The notes below the pieces were generated by a model, which was not told the origin of the DNA, ran no database searches, and saw only the letters and a program-made list of their open reading frames with translations. Shown piece by piece: positions 45,359 to 53,954 of a stretch of 64,000 nt of DNA (the stretch's first letter is position 1; each line of letters starts with the position of its first letter). This DNA comes from Sphingomonas aerophila. GTDB lineage: Bacteria > Pseudomonadota > Alphaproteobacteria > Sphingomonadales > Sphingomonadaceae. The position numbers and the translations under genes are program-made. The stretch is from assembly GCF_014199305.1 (NCBI RefSeq), contig NZ_JACIJK010000008.1, positions 62,001 to 126,000 on the forward strand, written 5' to 3'.

Positions 45359-46000
45359 GTGAAAGCCCCGTTTCCTGCCGCCGCTGCCATGCTCCTCGTG
45401 CTCGGCGGATGCGCCAATCGGTCGGGGGAAATCGACGCGACTGGTGGCATCACCGCCGTGCGTTCGGCCTGTCCCGCCGTGGCGATTCCCGCCGCCACCG
45501 GCGACATCACCCTGTTCAACCCGGTGAGCGATACCAGCGCGACCGCGATGGACGTCACCGCGACAATGACCAACGTCCGCTCCACCTGCAACGATGCAGG
45601 GGAGCAGGTGGCGACAACGGTGACCTTTGACGTTCTGGCCCGCCGCACCCGCACCGATGACGCGCGCGACGTTTCATTGCCCTACTTCATGGCGGTGGTG
45701 CGCGGCGGCAGCGCCGTGGTGGCGAAGCGGGTCGGGCAGGTGCAGTTGCACTTCAACGCCGGCCAGGCGCGTACACAGGCGTCGGGTCAGGCATCCTCGC
45801 AAGTGACCCGCGCCGCGGCGACGCTGCCCGCCGAAGTGCGTGAGCGCCTGACCCGGCGGCGCAAGGCGGGCGACGAGGATGCTGCGATCGATCCGCTGAC
45901 CGCGCCGGAGGTCCGTCAGGCCGTGCAGCGGGCGACGTTTGAAGCGCTGGTCGGGTTCCAGCTGACCGACGCCCAGCTTCGCTATAACGCGACCCGCTGA
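45359..46000 (+). CDS. Lipoprotein of unknown function
   Basis: A 213-residue protein starting at GTG with a lipoprotein signal ([17 protein letters not shown], Cys near residue 18). The middle ([27 protein letters not shown] and [10 protein letters not shown]) looks like a beta-rich domain. The C-terminal third is charged and helical. No family recognised. The frame is open upstream to 45290. It ends about 85 bases before the glycine riboswitch and has no obvious link to it. Confidence 0.7.
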   Translation: MKAPFPAAAAMLLVLGGCANRSGEIDATGGITAVRSACPAVAIPAATGDITLFNPVSDTSATAMDVTATMTNVRSTCNDAGEQVATTVTFDVLARRTRTDDARDVSLPYFMAVVRGGSAVVAKRVGQVQLHFNAGQARTQASGQASSQVTRAAATLPAEVRERLTRRRKAGDEDAAIDPLTAPEVRQAVQRATFEALVGFQLTDAQLRYNATR

Positions 46001-46084
46001 CCGCAAAGGCCTTTGGGCGATTGACAGCGGGCCGCCCGGCAGTCAGTTGAATGCTTGTTGATGCTGGTTCATCCGGCATGGGAA

Positions 46085-46270
46085 CGCGCGGGAGAGGGCC
46101 CTGGAAACGGGGCCGCCGAAGGAGCAACCGCCCCGGAATCTCTCAGGCAAAAGGACCGCGCGGGTCTGTCGACACTCTGGAAAGCGCGGCCGCTTTTAGC
46201 GGGCGCCACCGAAGGGGTAACCTGGATCGCCTGATCCGGGGAAAGCTCTCAGGTTCCGTGACAGAGGGGG
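46085..46270 (+). ncRNA. Tandem glycine riboswitch controlling the gcv operon
   Basis: Two glycine aptamers in series. The first (about 46085-46163) has the conserved gccgaaggagcaa and tctcaggcaaaaggac. The second (about 46171-46268) begins gacactctgg and has gccaccgaagggg and ctctcaggttccgtgacagagg. The linker is about 8 bases. A gcggc-gttg-gccgc stem (46286-46299) before the gcvT ribosome site may be the expression platform. Glycine binding normally turns such operons on. Confidence 0.93.
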
Positions 46271-46326
46271 AAACCGGAACGAGTTGCGGCGTTGGCCGCG
46301 CGCGTCCGCCCTTTTGGAGACGGCCA

Positions 46327-47535
46327 GTGACCGACCTGAAGCATCTGCCCGAAGGGCTCGCGCTTGATCCCGACGCGCCCGATCCCGACGTTCCGGAAAT
46401 CCAGCACTTGCCGCTTGATAGGTGGCACCGTGAACGCGGCGGCCGCATGGTGCCGTTCGCGGGCTATCACATGCCCGTCCAGTTCGAAGGCATCATGGCC
46501 GAGCATCTTTGGTGCCGCGAACATGCCGGGCTGTTCGACGTGAGCCATATGGGCCAGCTCGTCTTTACTGGCGACGGCATCGACGTGGTGGCGGTTGCGC
46601 GCGCGCTGGAAGCTGTGCTGCCCGGTGACGTCACGGGCCTGGGCCAGGGCAGAATGCGCTATTCGCTGCTGCTGAACGAGGGCGGCGGAATCCTTGATGA
46701 CCTGATGGTGACAAGGCGTTCGGGCGACGGGTCGTCGGGCGCTGGCGACGAGATCTACATGGTCGTCAACGGCGCGACCAAGTATGACGACATCGGCCAC
46801 CTGCTTGAGCATTTGCCCGACGAGGTGACGATCAACCTGCAGGACGAGCAGGCGCTGCTGGCGCTGCAAGGACCGGAGGCCGTGGTCGCGCTTTCCCGCA
46901 TCGTGCCCGGGGTCGAGGCGCTGACCTTCATGACGGCGGGCGCGTTCAATTGGGGCGGCCACAACCTGTGGATAAGCCGCTCCGGCTACACGGGCGAGGA
47001 CGGGTTCGAGATCTCGTTTCCGGCGGAAGCGGCGGCGGCGTTTGCCGATGCGCTGACCGACCAGCCAGAGGTCAAGCCGATCGGTCTTGGCGCGCGCGAT
47101 TCGCTGCGGCTGGAGGCGGGCCTGCCGCTCTATGGCCATGACCTCGATCCCGAAACGACTCCGGTCATGGCCGACCTGGGTTTCGCCATTTCGAAGCGCC
47201 GGCGCGAGGCCGCGGACTTTCCGGGCGCTGAGCGCATTCTGGCGGAACGCGCCGATGGTCCGGCCGTCAAGCGCGTTGGCCTGCTCGTCGACGGTCGCCA
47301 GCCGGTGCGCGAAGGCGCGGCGGTGATCGACGATGACGATGGCGACGTCGGGCGCGTGACGTCTGGGGGCTTCGCGCCCAGCGTCGGCCAGCCGATCGCG
47401 ATGGCCTATGTGCCTGCTGCTCTGGCTCAGCCCGGCACCCGCATCCGCCTTGCCCAGCGCGGCAAGATCCACACCGGCGTCGTTACCGCGATGCCATTCG
47501 TCCCCCACCGCTACGTCCGAAACGGGAGCAAGTGA
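46327..47535 (+). CDS. gcvT: Glycine cleavage system aminomethyltransferase (T protein)
   Basis: A 402-residue T protein moving the aminomethyl group from lipoyl-GcvH to tetrahydrofolate. Family stretches are [40 protein letters not shown] and [17 protein letters not shown], then [21 protein letters not shown]. Start is the GTG at 46327 after tttggaga, which gives about 28 extra acidic N-terminal residues ([15 protein letters not shown]) compared with the usual start. Under riboswitch control; gcvH follows 1 base later. Confidence 0.93.
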   Translation: MTDLKHLPEGLALDPDAPDPDVPEIQHLPLDRWHRERGGRMVPFAGYHMPVQFEGIMAEHLWCREHAGLFDVSHMGQLVFTGDGIDVVAVARALEAVLPGDVTGLGQGRMRYSLLLNEGGGILDDLMVTRRSGDGSSGAGDEIYMVVNGATKYDDIGHLLEHLPDEVTINLQDEQALLALQGPEAVVALSRIVPGVEALTFMTAGAFNWGGHNLWISRSGYTGEDGFEISFPAEAAAAFADALTDQPEVKPIGLGARDSLRLEAGLPLYGHDLDPETTPVMADLGFAISKRRREAADFPGAERILAERADGPAVKRVGLLVDGRQPVREGAAVIDDDDGDVGRVTSGGFAPSVGQPIAMAYVPAALAQPGTRIRLAQRGKIHTGVVTAMPFVPHRYVRNGSK

Positions 47536-47536
47536 C

Positions 47537-47908
47537 ATGGCCCGCTACTTTACCGAAGACCACGAATGGATCGAACTCGACGGCAATGTCGGGACGGTCG
47601 GTATTTCCGATTACGCCCAAGGTCAGCTTGGCGACATCGTGTTCGTCGACGTGCCCGCCGACGGGCGTGAGCTGAGCAAGGGCGACGAGGCCGCGGTGAT
47701 TGAGAGCGTCAAGGCGGCATCCGACGTGTACAGCCCCGTGTCCGGCACGGTGATCGAGGGAAACCCCGCGCTCGCCGACCAACCCGACCTCGTCAACAGC
47801 GACCCCGAAAGCGAAGGCTGGTTTTTCCGCATCACCTTGTCCGACCCGTCCGAGGTCGACGAGCTGATGGATGAGGCCAGCTATGAGGCGTTCGTCGCCA
47901 AGCTGTGA
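47537..47908 (+). CDS. gcvH: Glycine cleavage system lipoyl carrier (H protein)
   Basis: A 123-residue lipoyl carrier. The lipoylated lysine is in [18 protein letters not shown] near residue 63, with the start [37 protein letters not shown]. LipB, encoded at 11194-11856, would supply its octanoyl precursor. Start at 47537 right after the gcvT stop. Confidence 0.95.
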   Translation: MARYFTEDHEWIELDGNVGTVGISDYAQGQLGDIVFVDVPADGRELSKGDEAAVIESVKAASDVYSPVSGTVIEGNPALADQPDLVNSDPESEGWFFRITLSDPSEVDELMDEASYEAFVAKL

Positions 47909-47973
47909 TGTTTTGCGTCACCTCGGCATCGGGCCGGGGTGACGGTTTCGATAGGGCCGTCGGCCGGAGATCC

Positions 47974-49335
47974 ATGTTGCGCTACCTTCCCCTGACCCAG
48001 CCCGACCGGGACGCAATGCTGTCCGTGATCGGCGCATCCTCCATCGACGACCTGTTCGTGGACGTGCCCGAGGAGGCGCGACTGTCGGGCCCGATTGCTG
48101 GCCTGCCCAATCACGCATCCGAGCTGGCGGTCGAACGGCACATGACCAAGCTCGCCCGCCAGAACACGGTTGCGGGTGAGGTTCCGTTCTTCCTTGGCTG
48201 CGGTGCATACCGGCATCATGTGCCCGCCAGCGTGGATCACCTGATCCAGCGCGGTGAGTTCCTGACCGCTTATACGCCGTACCAGCCTGAGATCGCGCAG
48301 GGCACGCTGCAGATGCTGTTCGAGTTCCAGACGCAGGTCGCGCGCCTGCTCGGAACCGATGTTGCCAATGCATCGATGTATGACGGCTCGACCGCGTGCT
48401 GGGAAGCGATCGGCATGGCGCGGCGAATCACGCGGCGGGGCAAGGCAATCCTGTCGTCGGGGCTTCACCCTCATTACGTTTCGGTCGCCAAGACCATGGC
48501 GAAGTACACCGGCGATCAGCTGGAGACCTCCACCCCGACGTTCACCGCCGACACCGACATCGAGACGCTGATCGGTCGCATCGATGCCGACACGAGCTGT
48601 GTTGTGGTGCAATATCCCGACATCCTTGGCCGGGTCGCGGACCTGACCCCGCTGGCGGACGCCTGCCACGCCAACAAGGCGCTGCTGATCGCGGTGGTGA
48701 CCGAGCCGGTCGCGCTAGGCGCGCTTCGCAGCCCGGGAGAGATGGACGCCGATATCGTCGTGGGAGAGGGCCAGTCGATCGGCGTCGGCCTGCAGTTTGG
48801 CGGCCCCTATGTCGGGCTTTTCGGGTGCAAGGAGAAATATGTCCGCCAGATGCCCGGCCGTTTGTGCGGGGAGACGGTGGACGCGAACGGCAAGCGCGGG
48901 TTTGTGCTGACCCTGTCGACACGCGAGCAGCATATTCGCCGCGAGAAGGCGACGTCCAATATCTGCACGAACTCAGGGCTTTGCGCGCTGGCTTTCTCCA
49001 TCCACATGACGCTGCTGGGAGAGGCCGGGCTACGCGGGCTGGCGGAGATCAACCATCAGTCTGCCTGCGCCGCTGCCGATCGGCTGGCGAAGGTGCCGGG
49101 TGTCACAGTAATCAACGATAGCTTCTTCAACGAGTTCACCATCGACCTCGGACGCGAAGCGCGGCCGATCGCGCGCACCCTGGCCGACCGCGGCATTCTG
49201 GCCGGTGTATCGCTCGGCCGCCTCTACCCGGGCGAGGAGACGCTGTCGCAAGGTCTCGTCGTTGCGGTTACTGAAACTACCACGCCCGAGGATGTCGAGG
49301 CGTTCGCCACTGCGCTTGAGGAGGTGCTGGCATGA
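47974..49335 (+). CDS. gcvPA: Glycine dehydrogenase (decarboxylating) subunit 1
   Basis: A 453-residue N-terminal half of the split P protein. Family pieces are [56 protein letters not shown] and [25 protein letters not shown]. It partners GcvPB to decarboxylate glycine onto GcvH. The ATG at 47974 follows a ggaga; the frame opens earlier at 47905. Its stop overlaps gcvPB by four bases. Confidence 0.95.
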   Translation: MLRYLPLTQPDRDAMLSVIGASSIDDLFVDVPEEARLSGPIAGLPNHASELAVERHMTKLARQNTVAGEVPFFLGCGAYRHHVPASVDHLIQRGEFLTAYTPYQPEIAQGTLQMLFEFQTQVARLLGTDVANASMYDGSTACWEAIGMARRITRRGKAILSSGLHPHYVSVAKTMAKYTGDQLETSTPTFTADTDIETLIGRIDADTSCVVVQYPDILGRVADLTPLADACHANKALLIAVVTEPVALGALRSPGEMDADIVVGEGQSIGVGLQFGGPYVGLFGCKEKYVRQMPGRLCGETVDANGKRGFVLTLSTREQHIRREKATSNICTNSGLCALAFSIHMTLLGEAGLRGLAEINHQSACAAADRLAKVPGVTVINDSFFNEFTIDLGREARPIARTLADRGILAGVSLGRLYPGEETLSQGLVVAVTETTTPEDVEAFATALEEVLA

Positions 49336-50909
49336 CGATCAACCAAAGCGGCTGGCGCCCCGAGATGACCGGCGCCCAAAGCCAGGCACCCGCAACATCG
49401 ACCGGCAACAAGGCTTTGATGCTGGAAGAGCCATTGATTTTCGAGATCGGTGACGAGACAACGACGGGCGTGGATCTGTCGGCCCAGACGACGGGTGCCG
49501 CGTCGCGCTTGGGCGGACTTGCCCGTTCCGCGCCGATCGGGCTTCCCGGCCTGTCCGAGCCAGAGACGGTACGCCACTACACCCGCCTGAGCCGTCAGAA
49601 CTACGCGATCGATCTCGGCCTTTTCCCGCTCGGTTCGTGCACCATGAAGCACAATCCGCGCCTGAACGAGCGCATGGCGCGGCTGCCGGGCTTTGCCGAC
49701 GTTCACCCGCTCCAGCCCGTCGATACGGTTCAGGGTGCCCTGGGCGTGATCAACGAACTTGCCTTCTGGCTGATGGAGCTCACCGGCATGCATGGCGTCG
49801 CGATGAGCCCCAAGGCGGGCGCGCATGGTGAGCTGTGCGGCATTCTGTGCATCAAGGCCGCGTTGGAGAAGCGTGGAGAGGGCCAGCGCAAGGTGATCCT
49901 GGTACCCGAGTCGGCGCACGGGACAAATCCCGCTACCGCGGCTTTTGCGGGCTTCACGGTGGAAAACATCCCGGCGACGACAGAAGGGCGCGTCGACACG
50001 GATGCGCTAGAGGCTCGGCTTGGGCCGGATGTCGCAGGCGTGATGATCACCAACCCGAACACCTGCGGCCTGTTCGAGCGCGACATGAAGCGTATTTCGG
50101 ACGCGGTGCACGCGGTGGGCGGTTACGTTTACTGCGACGGCGCTAACTTCAACGCGATCGTCGGCCGCGTGCGTCCGGGTGACCTGGGCATCGACGCGAT
50201 GCACATTAACCTGCACAAGACCTTCTCGACGCCTCACGGTGGCGGCGGTCCAGGTTCGGGGCCAACCGTGTTGTCCGAGGCGCTCAGCCCGTTCGGGCCG
50301 TTGCCCTTTACGGCGCGCTATCAGGACGGCCATATCGGCCTGATCGAGGAAGAGACCGCGGGTGAGGATCACCCGGACAGCTTCGGCCGGATGACGGCGT
50401 TTCATGGCCAGATGGGCATGTTCACGCGTGCGCTGACCTATATCCTTAGCCACGGTGCCGACGGTCTGCGCCAGGTCGCGGAGGATGCGGTGCTCAACGC
50501 GAACTACGTGCTGCGCTCGCTTGAGGGCACGCTTGATGCGCCGTTCGCCCACTCCGGCCCGTGCATGCACGAAGCGCTGTTTTCCGACGACGGCCTGCCG
50601 GACGGATTCTCTACGCTCGACATCGCCAAGGGGCTGATCGACGAGGGCTTCCACCCGATGACGGTGTACTTCCCGCTCGTCGTCCATGGCGCAATGCTGG
50701 TCGAGCCGACCGAGACGGAGTCCAAGGCGGCGCTGGACCAATTCATCGCGGCCCTGCGCTCGGTGGCGGAGCGGGCCAAGGCGGCGGACGCGAGCTTGAA
50801 AACCGCACCACACTTCGCGCCGCGTGCGCGCCTCGACGAGACGGCGGCGGCACGCAAGCCCGTGCTGGTTTGGAAGGAGCGCACCCCGACCGCCCAAGCG
50901 GCCGAGTAG
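49332..50909 (+). CDS. gcvPB: Glycine dehydrogenase (decarboxylating) subunit 2
   Basis: A 525-residue C-terminal half of the split P protein carrying PLP. The Schiff-base lysine is in [18 protein letters not shown] near residue 298; also [20 protein letters not shown] and [14 protein letters not shown]. Last gene of the gcvTHPAPB operon. Ends 3 bases before a convergent gene. Confidence 0.95.
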   Translation: MTINQSGWRPEMTGAQSQAPATSTGNKALMLEEPLIFEIGDETTTGVDLSAQTTGAASRLGGLARSAPIGLPGLSEPETVRHYTRLSRQNYAIDLGLFPLGSCTMKHNPRLNERMARLPGFADVHPLQPVDTVQGALGVINELAFWLMELTGMHGVAMSPKAGAHGELCGILCIKAALEKRGEGQRKVILVPESAHGTNPATAAFAGFTVENIPATTEGRVDTDALEARLGPDVAGVMITNPNTCGLFERDMKRISDAVHAVGGYVYCDGANFNAIVGRVRPGDLGIDAMHINLHKTFSTPHGGGGPGSGPTVLSEALSPFGPLPFTARYQDGHIGLIEEETAGEDHPDSFGRMTAFHGQMGMFTRALTYILSHGADGLRQVAEDAVLNANYVLRSLEGTLDAPFAHSGPCMHEALFSDDGLPDGFSTLDIAKGLIDEGFHPMTVYFPLVVHGAMLVEPTETESKAALDQFIAALRSVAERAKAADASLKTAPHFAPRARLDETAAARKPVLVWKERTPTAQAAE

Positions 50910-50912
50910 GCG

Positions 50913-51377
50913 TCAGCGGAAAGTTTCGAGGGGCGGCTGGTCGAACGAGGCTGGCTGCCCCGCCTGCGCATAGATCGTCGCGCGAAGCTGTGTTGTAAGT
51001 GTTCGACCCGCAATCGCGATTTTCGCGGTTCGCACGTTGAGCTTGCGGCTGTGGTCATAAACCGGCCCCGAAACCCAGCGCAGCCCGGTCGCGACTTGGC
51101 CACCCACCGGAACGACCACCGGCCTTGTCACTGGTCCAGGATGCATTCCTGCCGGTGCGCGGCGAGAAAGCGGCAGGACCCGACCAGCAGCATCGCGCAA
51201 CGTGACGGTGGGTAGTCCAGGCAACTGACACGCGCGCCTGCTCCTGTTGCGTAGCACCAGGTAAGTGCCACAATGCGACATGCCGTTGAAGTCTCCATTT
51301 CGCGCGTCCGTGGACAAGGAGAGATCCCGGCCCGTGCAGGCGGGAACGGCGGCAGCGGCAGCAAACAGCATCAGCAT
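50913..51377 (-). CDS. DUF4232-like secreted protein
   Basis: A 154-residue protein with a signal peptide (LMLFAAAAAVPACTG, possibly a lipobox). The body resembles DUF4232: SHCGTYLVLRNRSRRACQLPGLPTVTLRDAAGRVLPL, with two cysteines about 15 residues apart that may pair, and a beta-rich C-terminal half. Function of the family is unknown. A second ATG two codons in is possible. Confidence 0.72.
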   Translation of the reverse strand: MLMLFAAAAAVPACTGRDLSLSTDARNGDFNGMSHCGTYLVLRNRSRRACQLPGLPTVTLRDAAGRVLPLSRRAPAGMHPGPVTRPVVVPVGGQVATGLRWVSGPVYDHSRKLNVRTAKIAIAGRTLTTQLRATIYAQAGQPASFDQPPLETFR

Positions 51378-51504
51378 AGGTCGACTCCTTCGCAGGTACG
51401 TGTGACGTGTCCCCCCTGAACGCCTGCTGAGAAGGGGTGCGGCCAGACTGGCGGTCGCCCGCTGCGCTGCTAACCTGCAGGCCTACGAAACGGGGGGAGC
51501 ATCA

Positions 51505-52047
51505 ATGCAGCCGCACGCCGCACAGCCAGCCAGTTGGATCCAGTACGCGATGACCGCGGGCGTCCTCGCCATCGTGGTCGCGTTACGCTGGCGCCGGATG
51601 AGCCGGGTCACGCCACTTCGGCTGGAGCGCCTGTGGATCTTTCCAACCTTCTACGCGGTCGTTGCAGTTGCCCTGCTGGCGACCCGACCGCCGGTGGGTC
51701 TCGCTTGGCTGTTCTGCGCGGCTGCCTTGCTGATTGGGGCGGCACTGGGCTGGCAGCGTGGCAAGCTGATGCGGATCACCGTTGATCCCGAAACACATGC
51801 ACTCAACCAGACCGGCTCTCCTGCTGCCATGCTGTTCATCCTGGCGATCATCGCGGTGCGGTCGGGCGCGCGCTATGCCCTTGAAGGTGACAACTTCCTG
51901 CACCTGAACGCCTTTGCCGTGACCGACATGCTCGTTGCGCTGGCACTGGGCCTGTTTACGGCACAGCGGATTGAAATGTTCCTGCGGGCCCGGCGCCTGC
52001 TGGATCAGGCGCGCGCGCAATCCAGGATCAGCTCGGTTGCCACCTAG
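51505..52047 (+). CDS. Membrane protein, DUF1453/CcdC-like
   Basis: A 180-residue protein with about five membrane helices and a central motif, GWQRGKLMRITVDPETHALNQTGSPAAM, that recalls the CcdC (DUF1453) family. The N-terminus (RWRRMSRVTPLRLERLWIFPT) is also typical. Family members have no settled role. Start at 51505 follows ggggggagc. Confidence 0.7.
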   Translation: MQPHAAQPASWIQYAMTAGVLAIVVALRWRRMSRVTPLRLERLWIFPTFYAVVAVALLATRPPVGLAWLFCAAALLIGAALGWQRGKLMRITVDPETHALNQTGSPAAMLFILAIIAVRSGARYALEGDNFLHLNAFAVTDMLVALALGLFTAQRIEMFLRARRLLDQARAQSRISSVAT

Positions 52048-52052
52048 GCTCG

Positions 52053-52976
52053 TCAGGCGATACCCTGGGCTGCAGCCTGACGGGTCTCCTCTCGCCGGCG
52101 GACATGCTCGCGCCAGACGATGTACAGGCCGGAAGCGACGATCACTGGCGCACCGATCCAGGTAGTGTTGCCTGGCAACGTACCGAACACCAGCCAACCG
52201 AAGCCAGTTGCCCAGATCAGCGCCGTATAGTCCATCGGCACGACGACACTGACCGCACCCCGCGCCAGGCTGCCGGTCATCGCAAGCTGTGCCGCACCCC
52301 CGAACAGACCAAGCCCGCCCAGGATCAACCAGACGTGGGCCGGATGTGCCCGCGCCGTCGCTGCATATACGAGCCCGAGCGGGACCAGCGACAACGTCGA
52401 AAACCAGAACACCGTTGTCAGCGGCCGCTCAGTCTGCCCGAGCTGGCGCAGCAGGATCGAGACCACCGCCGTCAGGAACGCGGCCGTGAGGCCACAGAGC
52501 CCACCCCAAAGCGGAAAGCGTCCGCCCATGCCCGGCTGTGTCACGATCAACACGCCGATGAACCCGGCCAGCACCGCGGCCCAGCGTCGCCACCCGGTCG
52601 GCTCGCCCAACAGCACCGCGCCCAGCACCGTTGCAAAGATGGGCATCGAAAAGCCGATCGTAGTCGCCTCGGCCAGCGGAAGCGCGAGCAGCGCGGCAAA
52701 GGTGAACGCCATCGAGATCAGCCCTACCGTCGCCCGGCTGACATGAGCGCCCATCCGCTGCGATCGTAGTGAGCCTAGCCCCGGCCCGGTCAGGACAACG
52801 GCGCTGACGAGCACCGATGCCCCAAGCTGGCGAAAAAACAGGATCTCCCCCAGCGCGGCCCCGCCCTGTTCAGCTAACTTGATCCCGGTGTTCATGCACG
52901 CGAACAGCGCGACGGAAAGCAGCCGCAGGCCGATGGCGGGGAGGATGCTGTCGACAGAAGAAGGGCTGGCGCTCAC
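52053..52976 (-). CDS. DMT superfamily (EamA) transporter
   Basis: A 307-residue protein with ten predicted membrane helices in two EamA repeats. The helix-4 to 6 region reads LAEATTIGFSMPIFATVLGAVLLGEPTGWRRWAAVLAGFIGVLIVTQPG, and the second repeat has MDYTALIWATGFGWLVFGTLP. Probably an exporter of small metabolites or amines; the substrate is open. Single gene, minus strand. Confidence 0.88.
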   Translation of the reverse strand: MSASPSSVDSILPAIGLRLLSVALFACMNTGIKLAEQGGAALGEILFFRQLGASVLVSAVVLTGPGLGSLRSQRMGAHVSRATVGLISMAFTFAALLALPLAEATTIGFSMPIFATVLGAVLLGEPTGWRRWAAVLAGFIGVLIVTQPGMGGRFPLWGGLCGLTAAFLTAVVSILLRQLGQTERPLTTVFWFSTLSLVPLGLVYAATARAHPAHVWLILGGLGLFGGAAQLAMTGSLARGAVSVVVPMDYTALIWATGFGWLVFGTLPGNTTWIGAPVIVASGLYIVWREHVRRREETRQAAAQGIA

Positions 52977-53023
52977 CCGCCGCGACTTACGACACCTTGC
53001 GCGGAACGCCAGACCCGGAGTGA

Positions 53024-53155
53024 TTAGCGGCGCAACGGCGCTTTCTGGCGTGGTGACGATTGAGGCGGCTTGCTAATCTTCCGCTCCAGGCTGAGCTTGA
53101 TCTGCGTGCCGTCAGGCGTTGTGACCGAGTAGGTTGCGCTTAGACTTGTGTTCAT
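53024..53155 (-). CDS. Small protein, 43 residues, unknown function
   Basis: The ATG at 53155 is preceded by ggaggc at the right distance, itself next to a perfect 6-base hairpin (53168-53184). The protein starts MNTSLSATYSVTTPDGTQIKLSLERK (N-terminal half looks like two beta-strands) and ends in a basic Pro/Ser/Arg tail. It diverges from the Cas5d-like gene across 156 bases. Evidence for translation is the ribosome site only. Confidence 0.45.
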   Translation of the reverse strand: MNTSLSATYSVTTPDGTQIKLSLERKISKPPQSSPRQKAPLRR

Positions 53156-53311
53156 GAGGTAGCCTCCGTCGCCCGAATGGCGACAGCCCGCCTTACTCCT
53201 GCCCACAATCGCAGCACCCGCAACTCACTCCAATATGGACCTGTCAGCCCGCAACGGCGTCCTTTCCTGACTTAGAACGCCCGTCGAACATAGGCGGTAC
53301 GGATCTGGATC

Positions 53312-53899
53312 ATGCGGTTTCACCTGGAGGTCAAAGGCGAGCGTGCATGCTTCCGGCGGCCCGAGTTCAAGCGCGACCTGATCAGCTATGACGTCATGCC
53401 ACCAGCGGCGGCCAGCCGCTTCTTGTCGTTGCTCTACTCGGCAGCCGGCATCGGGTGGTTGGTCGACCAGATCACAATTGCTGCGGAGATCAAACTGGGC
53501 TGGGGCGACTTGGCCGCAAGAGGCGGGCGGGAGGGCGGCCCGGCGTGGCTGATCCAGCAGCCGCGCTATGGGATCGCCGCGCGGATGGCTGCGTTAGACG
53601 CGACAGATGAGGGCGACCTGGAGCACCATGCAGCCCTTTTCACCCAGGCTGTGCTTGGGGGCGAAAGCAAGATGCGTCCGTTTCTCGGCCTTCCTGAATG
53701 TGCGGCGACGTTCAACCTGATGCCCACCGGCCAGCCTATCCAGCCGTACTCGGCGTTGATCGGGGTGGAGCGTGATCTTGGCTGGCTGCCGTATGATTCA
53801 GGCATTCCGGTCCGCTCAGCTGTTCGTTACTACCGCGGGATCGTGCGTGACGGCGTGCTGGACGTGCCGCAAAGCCCACCCGAACTTCTCGCCATGTGA
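53312..53899 (+). CDS. Solitary Cas5d-like protein (type I-C CRISPR Cas5 family)
   Basis: A 195-residue protein matching Cas5d over its full length. The N-terminus carries VKGERACFRRPEFKRDLISYDVMPPAAA, equivalent to the family's glycine-Tyr-Ala and RPEFK...SYxVxTPSAA. Further matches are RPFLGLPECAATF (family FLGxREC), DLGWLPYD (family DLGWMLYD) and the end RDGVLDVP (family ENGVIDVP). Aligned from memory with the Bacillus halodurans enzyme (Tyr46, Lys116, His117), Tyr42 and His106 are kept and His105 replaces the lysine. Canonical proteins are 20-40 residues longer. No cas3, cas8c, cas7, cas1, cas2 or repeat array is present. It ends 55 bases before proS. Activity and role are unknown. Confidence 0.8.
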   Translation: MRFHLEVKGERACFRRPEFKRDLISYDVMPPAAASRFLSLLYSAAGIGWLVDQITIAAEIKLGWGDLAARGGREGGPAWLIQQPRYGIAARMAALDATDEGDLEHHAALFTQAVLGGESKMRPFLGLPECAATFNLMPTGQPIQPYSALIGVERDLGWLPYDSGIPVRSAVRYYRGIVRDGVLDVPQSPPELLAM

Positions 53900-53954
53900 A
53901 CCCTTCGCCGGTACGCGCTGGCAAGTGCCGCCGGGCTTCGCTATCCGCCCGCCT

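Noticed and set aside
52977-53311. CRISPR repeat array or leader next to the Cas5d-like gene
   Set aside because: No direct repeats of 25-40 bases at regular spacing here or elsewhere in the window.
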